NCBI RefSeq assembly: GCF_000150275.1
Contig: NW_002060943.1
Location: forward strand, 10,785,515-10,849,514
Direction: 5' to 3'
Source: Trichoplax adhaerens
Lineage: Eukaryota; Placozoa; Uniplacotomia; Trichoplacea; Trichoplacidae
DNA: 64,000 bases
In this document: positions 13,701 to 32,300 of the stretch, piece by piece
How the letters are laid out: every line of letters starts with the position of its first letter
How positions within the stretch are numbered: position 1 is the stretch's first letter
Position numbers and translations under genes: made by a program
Notes under the pieces: model-generated
Seen by the model: the letters and a program-made list of their open reading frames with translations, nothing else
Databases searched by the model: none
What the model was told of the DNA's origin: nothing

Positions 13701-15245
13701 TTTTAGTCAACAACTATTACAATGTTAGAAGAAAATCTCTCAGCTTATAATCTTGGTCTAATTAATTTTACTTAACTTACAATATAATTTAATTTCAATT
13801 GTTACAGAAATGTCAAAATGTCAAGTCCGAAGTTAAATTATCTTGTTCTACTTGGTTGTATAATTTTATACATTGCTGTTATCGTCATGGGTATTGATGG
13901 AAAAGATTGGATTACCAAACTTTGCATGGTTTGCTAGAATGAATCTCGTATCAAAATGGATTGTCCAGAGTTTTTAGTTACCAATGTTGGTTTAGGTGCT
14001 TCAATTCTAATATTTACTTTTTCTATTGAAATTCTTAGCTAACTCCGTGGTTTATATGCGTGGGTTTTACTTTAGCTGCTGGTGCACTCTTCACCAAGAC
14101 TTATCGAGTATACAGGCTGTTGACAGCAAAGACTAAACTTCGAGCTGTAAGCATTGCTAGAATTTTTTCGTTCTTTAAGCTGAAAAAGGTAGACTAGAAT
14201 TCCTTTATAACTGCTTCAAATTATAATATACACAACTATAGCCAATTCGAGACCACCATTTATACGCCATCATTTTCATTCTGTTGGTCATTGAAGCTGG
14301 TATATTAACTGCTTGGACAGTAGTTGACCCGTTGCATTCAGAGATAGCTTATAAAGTTTTAGATGTAAGAAATTGATCTCAGATGCATCATTATTTTTAC
14401 GATGTATTTTTGTTATGAATATCCTTTGAAACTTCTAATAATGGATTTCGTATCAATCAATAAATTAGATACCAATAGCAGAAAGAGGCACACGTTATTG
14501 TGGATATTATTTTCAATGCAATTGTAAATATAAAACATATTGGTTTGTTACAACTATATCTCTCAATGCCGTTATACTTTTGTTTGGTGCTTTCTTGGCA
14601 TACGAGACAAGGAATATCAAGATCACTTCAATGAACGATTCAAAAGAAATTGCTATATGTATTTATAACATTATACTTTTGTGTGGTGTGGCCATTGCGG
14701 TTTACATAACGACGCCAAAACATAGTGGCATCACCTATGGAATATCTGGAGGACTAATTTTATATTGTACTACTTCTTCGCTGTGCATTCTTTTCGTTCC
14801 TAAAGTAAGTGTCCTAACTTTAATGCTGAGAAACTCCGTACAATTATGCCTAAAAGCATATCTCGCATAGTCTATGTCTTCACTTAAAAAAATCTCATTT
14901 ATGATTCAATCGTTTTTAGATTGTGAGAAATTGTAAGTTAATCAAGCGTCGTCGACCAAGTTGCAGTACTGAAGCTAGTTGTAATACGAGTGTAATGTTA
15001 TCATACGACACATTTCAAGAGGTTAGTAGACAAATTTCTGAATCGTTCAGTAGGACTGCTTACAAAGGTATCTAATGACCTAAACTTGATAATAAATAGT
15101 TTTATTATTTTTTGGCGAATTCATTTAACAGAAAGAGAATGAAATTAGAAAACTCAAGCAAGAAGTTGATCGATTGCAATCTACACTACAAGTACTGAAC
15201 TGTACAGATACCAAAAAATACGACAGGAGTGATCCTTCTGAGTAG
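7757..15245 (+). CDS. GABA-B receptor-like class C GPCR, copy 2 (complete, 817 aa)
   Basis: Complete receptor gene with 16 exons: 7757-8032, 8662-8799, 10282-10452, 10577-10684, 10809-10874, 11548-11745, 11984-12226, 12361-12427, 12570-12659, 13071-13263, 13808-13928, 14039-14146, 14242-14364, 14469-14804, 14920-15021, 15132-15245; phases close to 818 codons. Residues 1-24 form a hydrophobic signal peptide. A Venus-flytrap domain follows (DLYIGGLFPVHS, ILGPGFTNIATMTAE, LFPTFFRTCYNPSSF, GFGYDAVWAVALALD), then seven membrane helices from about residue 490 (CIILYIAVIVMGIDG, VGFTLAAGALFTKTYRVYRL, LLFGAFLAYETRNIKI). The tail has a basic KRRR cluster and a short leucine-type coiled coil (EIRKLKQEVDRLQSTLQVL), as in GABBR1/2, where it drives dimerisation. 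The start was chosen for its signal peptide. Several residues of the human GABA pocket differ (see findings), so the ligand may not be GABA. Confidence 0.93.
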
Positions 15246-15914
15246 TCCATTAGAGTTACGTATATTTGAGTAAATATAATGTCGATAGTTCTATATACGC
15301 GTATGCAAATAGCAACCGTAGAATATTACAACTTTACAATTAAATTACACAACCTGCATTATTTCATTAAGTATATGTTTATAGCAACCACGATCATTAA
15401 AATAGTTTAATATTGCGGTTATATTTTAAGATCAAAGTATAAATAGAAATTATAGGGTATATGGTACTCATATTTTTTCACTTCTAATGCTTAGTCGCAT
15501 GAAAATCTATGCTATATCATGAATTTTTCTTTCTTTCTTACAATGTTCGAGATTGCAATTTCCTTCAACGTTTTGACATTAGGCAATGTTACACTTTGAT
15601 GACAGCCATCTCATCTCTTTACTTTAGCTCTGTTTTAATACAAATTAACTTTACATAATAGACGAAGTTTAATCTTTATTTCAAGCAATTGTTTGAAAAG
15701 TGTCGAATAATTAAATGTGAAAATCCAAGAGTTGTATGAATTAAGTTAATATCGCTGAAGGACATCTATAAAATGAAGAAATTAATAAATAGTGACAATC
15801 TTTGATTGTACTATGTTCATTATCAATAATGCTTTGCATTACGAGCACTATCAAGGCAATTACGACGGTCAGAGTCACGCCTAAGGGCAAAGAAATACTA
15901 TTTCCGTCACCACC
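15246..15914. other. Gap between two convergent 3' ends
   Basis: AT-rich sequence between the stop codons of receptor copy 2 (+) and RECQL4 (-). It presumably holds both 3' untranslated regions. No repeat or further coding signal was seen. Confidence 0.5.
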
Positions 15915-21976
<6,062 letters not shown>

Positions 21977-22025
21977 AGTTGCGATTTATTTTGAAATCGA
22001 TTTTCTTGACAGCTTAGCTAGTATT

Positions 22026-22275
22026 ACATTCTACTGTACAGTATACGCGTCTACTTGCTGGTTCATTTATTATTAATTCTTATTCGTGTTTCAGTCAGTC
22101 GGTTGTACTGTACAGTACCGTACACAAGCAAGCAGAAAAATCTGGCGGAGTACGGTAATTTAGAGCAGGCTAAGTTTTTGGCGGGAATTTGATTCTTTCT
22201 AACCAGTACAGTACTACGGACCATTACAGTGTACAGTACTGTAGAGACTACAGTACTGTACTGTACACTACTGGA
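22026..22275. repeat. Cluster of palindromic GTACTGTAC / TACAGTAC repeats
   Basis: About ten overlapping copies of GTACTGTAC, TACAGTACTG and near variants on both orientations within 250 bases. The motif is self-complementary. The same motif recurs in nearly every large non-coding gap of the window. Confidence 0.75.
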
Positions 22276-22648
22276 AGTTTTTTTTACCACTGAAATTTGA
22301 AACCTTACAACAAGTCGACAGTAAACTGTCCCCCCTATCAGGGGTTTCTCGATTTTGTACTTAACTTTTTGCTATACTCTAATTAATGAAGAAATTGATG
22401 ACTAGAGAAACAGTGTAGATGGTTCCCATCAACATCACAGACAGTCTGTACGGTACAGTACAACGTACTGCACTGTACACTACTGGAAGTTTTTTAACCA
22501 CTGAAACCTGAAACCTCACAGAGGTCAATAGTAAACTGTGTCCTCTATCACGGGCTTCTCGATTTTGTACTCCACTTTTTGCTGTACTCTAACTCATGAA
22601 GAAATTGATGACTAAAGAAACAGTGTAGATTGTTCCCATCAACATCAC
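22261..22648. repeat. Two-copy direct repeat of about 177 bases
   Basis: Copy A 22261-22438 and copy B 22473-22648 both begin CTGTACACTACTGGAAGTTT and end CCCATCAACATCAC. They align along their whole length with scattered substitutions and share the internal stretches TCTCGATTTTGTACT and AAGAAATTGATGACTA. No open frame spans both copies. A local tandem duplication or a repeated non-autonomous element is possible. Confidence 0.85.
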
Positions 22649-22679
22649 CAATCCTGCACTCTGTACTTGGGATAAATTT

Positions 22680-22699
22680 CCCCCCCCCCAAAAAAAAAA
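22680..22699. repeat. Poly(C)-poly(A) run
   Basis: Ten C are followed directly by ten A. The same kind of junction occurs at 5331-5345. Confidence 0.8.
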
Positions 22700-23446
22700 G
22701 TTGAGAGGTCCTTGCCTGCCTCTAGTAGCAATGTTGACTTGGTAGTTCATAGATTAAAGATGATTTTGAGGCCATTTGCTTCATTGTCAATGATTTTTTT
22801 GCCCTGAGTTATTCACAAAAGGGCAAAAACCTACAGTACTACAATACAGTGTACTGTAGAGTAGAATACTAGCAAGTACTGTATTCGACGGCACAAGTGT
22901 GCATGCTCATTGTGGCACGTGCACACACTCACTAGACTGTAATGTTTCATGCTACACTGCTAGTCCAATACTGGCATAACTCATTGTTGGCTGCTTGGAA
23001 GTAAAAAGTGCGACGAGTTCACTTTTCTCGCTGCCATTTTCTTCGGACGTTCCCTGGCAATCGTTTATCGCGCCGTTCTTCATCATTGCTTTTCTGAAAC
23101 GTTCTTTTGCGGGTAAGTATTAAGATTCTATGATAGGCAAAAGTTGATAGAATACGCTCAGTATGGTAGTAATTCAAATACTTCCAACTATTTGCAAACT
23201 ATTGTGCTTGCATGTCCTTTTCCACACTACAATACTGTACCATCGTGTCATCTTGATACATTGACTGGACGTAGACTACAGAGCTGTAGTGAATGCTTAG
23301 ATATAAAGTTTAATCCAACTAGTCGACTTTTAACGATTCTGAATTATTCTATTATTGTTTAAGAAAGAAAATTTCATTTTGTGATTTAGGTGCGTAACCT
23401 TTACAGGTGAAATCTTGCTATATTTGGTGACTAAATAATACAAAAT

Positions 23447-26400
23447 ATGGCTGATGATATTAATGTCGATGAATTGATCGAAGCACCTTATAAGAAGACT
23501 GAGGTAACGGGTTTCGATTATAACATGCTGATAGTAAAAATAACTTACTGAGAATGGATCGAGACGCTTGAGTATTTTGCAGATAGTACAGTAGTAAAGT
23601 TTATAGCACTACTAAACAACTTCAAGTAGAATATACGCTTTGGTGCAATGGAAACCTCAAAGTCTTCTGCATCGATGTAGTAGTACTGTATATGTATATA
23701 TATAGATTGTACTATAATAGTGCAATAGTCCTTCAATATGCAAGAGGGATAAAAGTGATTACGATCCCTGCTCTTTGCAGTACTTATGATATATACGTAG
23801 AAAGATTGCATACTATTGTATGCATGTACTGTACAATAGTACGTAAATCAGCATAAGATGCTAAATTCGCATATAAAAATTGGACGTTTTTACTGCATAT
23901 GATAAAAGCACGCCACTGCTTAGCCATGTCTATGCGGATACGGTACTGTAGTTTCAATATAGCCTATGGCTAATAACTGTGTAATGACGCTTATTTCTAT
24001 TCAAATCTGAATTAAGCCGGATGATTAGCTAAAACTGCTGTTCTGTTCCGTTATAATGTAGAATGTAGTTGTATAGTACTGTACTTTGTGTTCTATATAA
24101 CTTGATGGAATCAAGTAATTTTCATGTCCTTGAGAAATTACAAGTCAACATACTCGTAAAACGTGTAATCGTAACTAGTAATGCACTTGGTATATTGTAA
24201 CTCCTTCGTTGTTGAACAAGTATACAGACAGTATTGGCAAGTATTATATTTTATTTCTTTAATGAAGACTAGTTTTCTATAAATACTGAGTGTGTAGGAC
24301 TCAAAATTGTTTCATGATATCGATATAGCTTGCGATACAGTACAATATACATGGATTGTTATAATAAATTGACTATTCAGTACGTACGTGGAAATCTAGC
24401 AACCTGCATCATTATCTGTTATAAAGATCAGTTCGTTATATTATTCCTGAGAAAAGGATATGAAAAACTATGCGTGCTTATACAAGAATTGGTGTGGGTC
24501 TGTCCACAAATAACTATGATGCTGACAGTTGTATGCATTCTCTTTTCTAGAGCTTATTGACTTTTACAACGTGCTTACAGCTTGAAGTTATATTGAGGTA
24601 GAGAACAGTTTGGGAGAAATCGTCTCACTTTGCGTCACTGCTGATATTTAAATTGTACTCGTTGTAGTAGTACATTTCTGTAGGTTTACCATTTCGTCTA
24701 AATTAACAATTACCTGGGCACTTATGATACTATCACTCATCGATTGTGCGTCATGAGAGAATTCGCATTAACATTGCTATGCGTCGTTGTTATTTGTATT
24801 CGGGATTCGTATTGTGTTAAGACTTTGATACAGTATATTTGTTTTGTTCAGATAATTCGCTTCCGTTGCATTTATTCTACTTTAAATAATAGTTGGTATT
24901 GCGATATGCCTCGACCGTATGCGTTATGTTGTCTGCTTCTAGGCCTGCTGCTGTCAATACGTAACCATTGGTGTTCGATTGATAGATCGAGAGATTGAGT
25001 AATCGATTGTTGTCAGTCGATGAAAGCAAGGAAGCTACCCGAATACTTAGCTGCATCATGCTGATAAATTACCAATTTTTTTTTCTTGAAAAATATTTCA
25101 AATCCTTAATTATAGAATGAAGTGAAGCCCATAGAAGAAGATAAAGACAAGGACCAAGAAAAGAACGACGCTAGTGGAGATCGCAAGAGGTAAATATCGT
25201 CCGCCATAGTTCAAATGAAAATTTTAGTCACAATTGTAAATCCCTATGGACTTTTACTTGACATTGATTATACTAAACTATGAATTTTTATATAATACTG
25301 CTTAATATGATAAAATATAGTAAAAGCAAGAAAAGAAAAAAGAGTAGAAGCCGCAGTAGCAGTCCTCGACGACGTAGTCGATCTCCACGTCGTCGTAGTC
25401 GATCTCCACGTCGTCGTAGTCGATCTCCACGCCGTCGTAGTCGATCGCCACGCCGTCGTAGTCGATCGCCTCGCCGTCGTCGATCCCCTCGCCGTCGGTC
25501 TCCAAAACATAGGCATCGGTACAGTGATGAAAAAATGTTGTAATTTTTTTCCAGATTGCGACTTTTGAATAACTGGATAGACTGTCAAAAGCTTAAGATT
25601 GTTAGCGTTATTATATTACATTTACTGCACCGTTGATCACACTATATGTTAATTCAACTTAAAATGATAGGAGGAGTAGAAGCCGAAGCCACGATCGTCA
25701 TCGTAGAAGAAGTAGGAGTAGAGATAAGGAAAGTAAGCATGGAGGAAGACGCAAGAGTCGTAGTAAAAGTAAGAGTCCAGCTCAACCTGCGGAAAGGTAA
25801 CGATGCAAAATGGTTAACCTCTAAATTTTGCTAATTGGTATTAATGTAACTACAAACCCTAAAATGGATGATAAAGTTATACATAAGATTCAATTCGCAT
25901 TGATTTATTTAGGCCTCCACGTGCAGCTTCACCTCAGCTAACTCCAGATGAAAGGGATCAGAGGACAGTATTTTGCATGCAGTTAGCTGGTAGAACTGGT
26001 AGAAGACAACTGGAAGAATTATTTTCTCCTGTTGGGGAGGTACCATATGATTTAATTGTCCCAAATTAAAGTTATTAAGATGTAGAGTAAATGAAAGTCA
26101 GAAGAGATCTTATATCCGTTTGCTATTTCGTGTCGAAAATACAGTTTTAACTCGCAGCATGCAGCTTTCGTTCTGTATTTGACATTGTATCATTTATCGA
26201 AATTAACGATCTTAACATTTTAACGTTTCAGATGCGAGATATACGGGTTATTGCTGATCGTAATTCCCGTCGGTCCAAAGGCATTGCTTATGTTGAATTT
26301 CGTCTAGTAGATTCTGTCGATAAAGCACTGAAGTTAAATGGTACGAAAGTTGAAGGAATTCCAATAATGATCCAACGTACTCAGTCAGAGAAGAATAAGT

Positions 26401-27969
26401 GAGTCTTGATAATTTCACGTGTTAACTATATTATCCATGGTATAATTCAGATAAAACTTGCTTATAGGATTGCTGCACTGCAAGCTCAGCAGAAAGCACA
26501 GCAAGGACCAACGCGTTTATATATCGGGTCGTTACATTACAACATTAACGAAGATATGCTGCGTGCTATTTTTGAACCGTTCGGATTGGTAATATGATGC
26601 TGCATACGAATTATGTCAATATATCGCTGTATTCTTAATGACATTTGCATGATCGGAAGTTACCGTTTCTATGTTAAAAAACGATAGGTTGAAAACGTAA
26701 ACATAATAAGAGATAGTGATACCAATGTTTCAAAGGGATATGGATTCATTCAGGTAGTATAAACTATTGTACCAGTTCGTGATATTGATGATCTATTTTG
26801 TTAGTCAGTTTCTCTAATGTAAGCCTAACTTTTCAAGTTATACGTTAATGTGTCTGAGTTTAAGCAACTGATGCAGGAGTAAATTTTAATCATGTTTTAT
26901 TGATTCATGATAATATACAGTACAAAGAACCTGATAGTGCTAGAAGAGCTCTTGAGCAACTCAACGGTCTGGAGGTGGCAGGTAGACCAATTAAAGTTGG
27001 CACCGTAACCGATAGAAGTGCTGATTTGTCAGCAATGTCTGCACTAGATGATGATGACACCGAAAGAGGTGGAATCGAAATGAATTCGTTATCACGTGTT
27101 GCGTTGATGGCTAAATTATCTCAGACACATAATGCCAGTAAGTTTGATAATTAGAGTTTAATTCCGTACTGCATCATATCTCCTTTTATTAAAAGTTTTT
27201 AACATTAACTTCTTTGTCTTGCAAACAATTTTTAATGCATTTTATATCTGCTTAAAGATTTAAACCCACCTACCGCATTAAGCAATACTTCCTCAGCTAC
27301 TGTGCCGGTGTCTGTGCCGGTGCCTGTGCCTGTGCCTGGACCAACTCTTCCTGCTACTGGTCTAATTCCGGCAGCTAATACGGTGCAAGCTTCGCCTTGT
27401 TTCTTAATATCGAATATGTTTGACCCAGCTAAGTAAGTACGCTTTTGCCGTCACTTTTTTGAAAATCTTGAATTTATGTTTAGAGATGTTGTTTACTACA
27501 GAGAAACGGATCAGGATTGGGATTTAGATATCCGTGACGATATCATTGAAGAGTGCAACAAGCATGGAAATGTTTACCATGTATATGTAGATAAAACTTC
27601 CCCTGTAAGACTTCTGTTGCTTCCTAGTTTCACTTGAGCTTATTATTTACCATGCCTAACCCTACGTGTGTAATTCTTTTGTCATTCGTAGAAAGGTATT
27701 GTGTACGTAAAGTGTCAAACGATTGATGTTGCTGCTAGGGCGGTTAAGTCTCTAAATGGGAGATGGTTTGCAGGTATAATCGCTACCCTTTTAGTACTAT
27801 TGTTCGATTAAGTAATAAATGGAATTACTATGTGACTCGCAACTAAGTTAGGAGTGTTTCTTTCATAGGTAACATGATCACAGCACAATTTTTATCATTG
27901 GCGAGCTATCATACGACCTTTCCACAAGCAGCGAATGCTAATACACCATTGAAGCCTTCTGCGTCATAG
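23447..27969 (+). CDS. RBM39: RNA-binding protein 39 (CAPER) splicing factor (537 aa)
   Basis: Nuclear SR-like U2AF65-related splicing factor and coactivator. Thirteen exons: 23447-23503, 25116-25189, 25321-25518, 25671-25796, 25913-26039, 26232-26398, 26468-26588, 26688-26753, 26921-27137, 27258-27432, 27502-27604, 27692-27773, 27869-27969; phases close to 538 codons (human 530 aa). The N-terminus MADDINVDELIEAPYKK matches human RBM39. An Arg/Ser domain follows, including tandem RSRSPRR units. RRM1 starts near residue 168 (RTVFCMQLAGRTGRR) and RRM2 near 264 (RLYIGSLHYNINEDMLRAIF). The C-terminal U2AF-homology motif carries DDIIEECNKHG and the key R-W-F triplet in LNGRWFAGNMITAQF. A VPVPVPVPG low-complexity linker precedes it. 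Intron 1 is unusually long (1.6 kb) and holds GTAC-type repeats. Very confident. Confidence 0.96.
25364..25500 (+). repeat. In-frame 21-base tandem repeats coding the RS domain
   Basis: About five to six copies of a 21-base unit of the type CGTAGTCGATCTCCACGTC encode R-S-R-S-P-R-R inside RBM39 exon 3. Neighbouring copies differ mainly at third positions, so the array is recently amplified but under coding constraint. The opposite strand is also open here, as a by-product of the repeat. Confidence 0.85.
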
Positions 27970-29384
27970 GTTATGGTAAGGTATCGCTAAGATAAAGAGC
28001 ATCGTTGAAATGAAGATCAATTATCGGGCAATGTGAATTACAAACTTAAGTATTATCAAAAGTATTGCTATGACCATGAATGTGAATTTTGTCAGATATA
28101 AATGAAGCATAGCGAAAAATGTGCTGTTATAACAGTAGCTTTTAAGGTAGTTTATAATTTATACTGTGAGATATGTTGAAGAAGCGTGTATTTAGTTGGT
28201 GTATGCCTGTATGCCCTCTTAAATCGCATAAGTTATCTAGAATACCACGGTACTGTCGGATAAAGTAGCTAAACATCACTTATAGGTTTTGTATATCAAT
28301 TTGTTTTGATACAATTCTGTTCCCTTTCATATTGTGACAGTGCTCTATTGAATAGTCTATTATAAAAAATAAAAAGATTTTGACGATTAGTCATGCAATT
28401 TCTTGTGTATCGAGATTGGTTAGGAAAGCACTTTTAATCTTTATGGTTTACTAATTATAATAATATAAGAGAGCAATACTACAGGTGTGAAAAGTGTGAC
28501 GGGAAATATCATGAAGTCACAATCAATGCATATAATTAATTTTTTTAATGCAGATATGCTCATGTTATGCATGCATACTATACTGTCGATAGCATAGTAT
28601 CCAGTATAATAGCCTATTTACAGTTAGTATCTTAAATTAAAACAATAAACTGCTTACAGTATATAAAGACGAGAATAGATTTCGATGCTCAAGGTTTGTT
28701 ATTTTACATCCACCATATCTGCATGCAAAGAAAATCTATTCATCCAAATAAAACATGATCTTCAAATGAGGTCGAAGTGCTATACCAGACGGTGTTGCAG
28801 ATAAACTGCATAGACTAGCGACAATGCAGTACCCTGGACTGTATTGTAGAATGATTATGTGCTGTAGTGGACTACAAATTATTTAGTCTAGTTAAGGATA
28901 CATACTATATAGTAGGGATCTTATTAATAAATAAATGACTTCTGTGTCTGCAGAGCTGTACAACTGACATTGTATACCTACGTACAGCACATTTACATGG
29001 CAGATGTTGCGTGAAAAGTTCTACTTTACTCAAGGACTACTAGATTGCTAGCCTAGATTGCTGGGTTTCTAGTCATCCAAGACTTTACTCAGGGACTACC
29101 AACTGTAACTGTAAATGTACACTATACAGTATGTACACTACTATATACAGTACAGTAGTACTGTACTGTACAGTATATTGTATAGTACTTATAGTACTGT
29201 ATGCTGTTCTGTATTGCACTGATTGAACTTCATTGCAGAGCAGGAAATCAGGACAACACTAGAGTACACTGTACTGTACTGCGCTACTAGCTGTAGTTCT
29301 CGAGCAAATTATGCTTGCTCAGTTGCTAAATGTTATGCTTTGAAGCATAAAGGACTAAATAATGGAAGGATCCTCCTAGGAGCA
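27970..29384. other. Gap between RBM39 and B3GALNT2
   Basis: Holds the RBM39 3' untranslated region, then AT-rich sequence, a GTACTGTAC cluster at about 29115-29210, and a short direct repeat (ACTTTACTCAAGGACTAC at 29023-29040, near copy at 29082-29099). No supportable exon. Confidence 0.5.
29101..29210. repeat. GTACTGTACTGTACAGTA repeat cluster
   Basis: Dense overlapping GTACTGTAC/TACAGTAC copies just upstream of B3GALNT2, one of the dispersed clusters of this motif. Confidence 0.7.
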
Positions 29385-32300
29385 ATGGCAATTAATGGAA
29401 GAAATCCTTTACCGATATTCCTTGACTGCTCTTTACCTATGTTATTACTATTTTGTATCATAGGGTTACTTGCATGGCCATTTTGTTACAATTTCATTGC
29501 TAGCAATGACGATTTACGTAAGACCTTGAGCTAATATGCAAATTTGTTTATGTAGCCTGCTGTAATATCTTCCTAATACTAATTGGTAGTATAGTATGCC
29601 AGTTTTCTGATGTTTTACGTTATTATGATCAGCTTAGAGATAAGTTAGTTCTACGCGTTCACAGATTGCAATTATAATATGAGTGCATTCTATTTTTCTA
29701 TCGTATCTCAGTTTTCTTTTCTCATTTCAAAAACATGCTCAATGAAGGATCGTATGATATGGTTATTGGCATAGTGTCCGCCCGTAATAATTCAAAATTA
29801 AGGCAGGCTATTCGAGATACATGGCTTGGTGCTTTGATGACAAATCAGCAGTTAATAACCAGGTGAATACGCATGCTGATTTACAGATTCCAACGACGTA
29901 TAGCATTGAATAATTAATTCTCTGTTATACCTGAGTTGAATTTTTGCAAATCTAGCCAAATTTTCATATTTAATCATACTCTTATAGACTTTACTACGGT
30001 TAAAGTTTTGATATTAGTGATTAGTTTCGTCGAGATGCTTTCATGACGAAAGATAGGTAATATAATTAATCAATCAATCAATATGTTGTACTTAGTAAAT
30101 TTAGGGAATACGGCATAATTTTATTGCTAGGTTACACTCATACTTCAGATGCAGATTGAATGAATAGTACTGTATTGCTCGTTATATATAGTTTTCATGA
30201 AATTAATACTGTCAATAGTGAACTATATTTTAAGATATCAAGGTTATTTATTATTACTATTGTCTTTGTATTTCTTGCATTAGTATATTCGTAGATCAGG
30301 TTGATAATAATTAATTCACGGATTATTCATTTAATTTTTGATACAGAAAATTTAAAATATTAGTAAAGTTCATTGTCGGCGATTCTCCATGTATGATTCC
30401 TCCGGTATGGCGGGAAGATCAATATACATGTCAAAAAAAGATCATAAGAAGTGCGTTTTAAATTGTAAAATTAAGTAATAATAATCGTAGTTATATATAA
30501 TGTCTAGTAAATTTAATCTGCTATAGCCCTGCTGTATAGTATTATGAAAGAATAAATAAGTACTATTTTATTAATTGATTAGCTGATTTTATGATACAGC
30601 ACCTGTTGTAAATATTATTGCATGTAATTGATTAGTTTGTTATGTATAATGTCCTATATTTATTGTGAAATATAAAACGTACAGGGAATTAGCTGTTACA
30701 GGAATTATGTTTTGTTATGTTATTTCTATTTCGTGGTGAATTTCATAGATTTTATCATTACATATTGTATAGTAAGCGAGTACAACATAAATTTATTTAT
30801 AAAGCGTAATTGCTAACTATATGTATTATGATTTAAGATTCTTCAGATGTTCATTCCGTTGTCCAACTGAAATCCAACTTTGAATATTCTAGAGATGAGG
30901 ATACGAATCATTATTTTTCGTTAGGGATCCGTTTTACAGTTTACCATCCTATTGTTATTAGTTCACTGGGTATGATCAACTTCAAAGAAAATCGAAATAA
31001 AGGCACAAAATTGTACTTATATGATGAAATTAGTCAGGTACTGAAAATTACTTTACCAGTTGATGTTATTATTTTGAAGATATTTGTTAGTCACATGACT
31101 TTAATTAAAGAGCCAAATTTTAAAACTTCTTGCTATAGCAAACCGTTGCTCATACCACTTTTAACCATAATAATCCTGGTAGAGTCTTCCATAACTTTCG
31201 TTACAGTGACATTGGTTATTATTTGTTACCCAAAGTAGGTCGTTTATGCGGTTACTCTACCTGTAACGCTTTTGTAGTAACAGTCATGCAATCAATAACC
31301 ACATTAAAATAATAGTGATGGTCTAAATTATACAGGGATTCATTGGGTGTGTCTTTGCTGAAAATATTACTAATGTAGCTATTTCAAGAAAGCGCTCCGA
31401 TTGGATACTAGATGAAGGAGAAAATGCTATTAAAATTTTCGAGGTTTCGTATGCTATCTGGATTTCGAGATGAAGAGATTATAAATTTTAAATTTTTATT
31501 AAACTTCATGTTTTAATCCCAATTTCATGATAGCTGAAATTATATAATCATGACACGAATGGAATACCTCGCGAAGAAGAATTTATGTTGAAGAGAAGAT
31601 TAGTAGACATCGGCTTATCTTTTCAATACAAAATTAAAGGTGGAATGAGAAAATTTTAATCATTAATCAATGATGTTAGACTGAGAGAATTTATTTAAAT
31701 AGAAGAAGCTACTATAACAGCGAATTATACAGAAGATGAGTATAAAGAGTTGTTAAATGAGGAACGGGAAGCTCTACATCAGGAAATGGTTGCATATGAT
31801 GATATTGTTCTTGTGCCTCACATGGACGTTTATCGAACTTTAGCAAGTAAAATGCTCCTTTTCTATGATTGGTATGCAAAAATTACGAAATAGTATAATA
31901 TTAACAGACTTCATATAAAATAACAATTAGTAGTTATTTAATAATTATGATGTTCTATACTCGCTAACTATAGGTTAATGAAAAATCTCGAATTTCAGTT
32001 ATTCATGAAAGTAGATGATGACTGTTTTGTAAATATCAACTCCATTGTAGAGGTACTGTAATCCTATTACCTCCAATCTAGAGTTGTAGCTTTTTAAAAA
32101 TAATAGTGGAGCAGTAACGTGCCATTATTGCTCGTAATGCTTCTGTACTTGATGATTTTCAGGCTATACATAGTCTTGATCTACTGGAGAAGCGTAAGTT
32201 TTGGTGGGGCAAGTAAGTGTTTGCATTATAGTTGGTTTTAGTGTTGTATTACTTATATAGTATAACCCTAGAAGTATCTTAGGTTATGAGTGTCATTGTT

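Larger units (their letters stand above)
21977..23446. promoter_or_regulatory. Divergent gap between RECQL4 and RBM39, with repeats and a 5' untranslated exon
   Basis: Both start codons face away from this gap. The RECQL4 side is packed with GTACTGTAC-type repeats and a two-copy tandem repeat. The RBM39 side, about 22980-23112, is less AT-rich and contains CTGCCATTTTCTTC, resembling a YY1 site (GCCATNTT). A 5' untranslated intron is likely: donor GCGG|GTAAGTAT after 23112, acceptor at 23389 or 23406, shortly before the RBM39 ATG at 23447. Confidence 0.4.

Noticed and set aside
25268-25588. Long minus-strand frames across the RBM39 RS repeats
   Set aside because: They are the antisense shadow of the 21-base RS array; the repetitive Thr-rich or Asp/Tyr-rich products reflect the repeat only.
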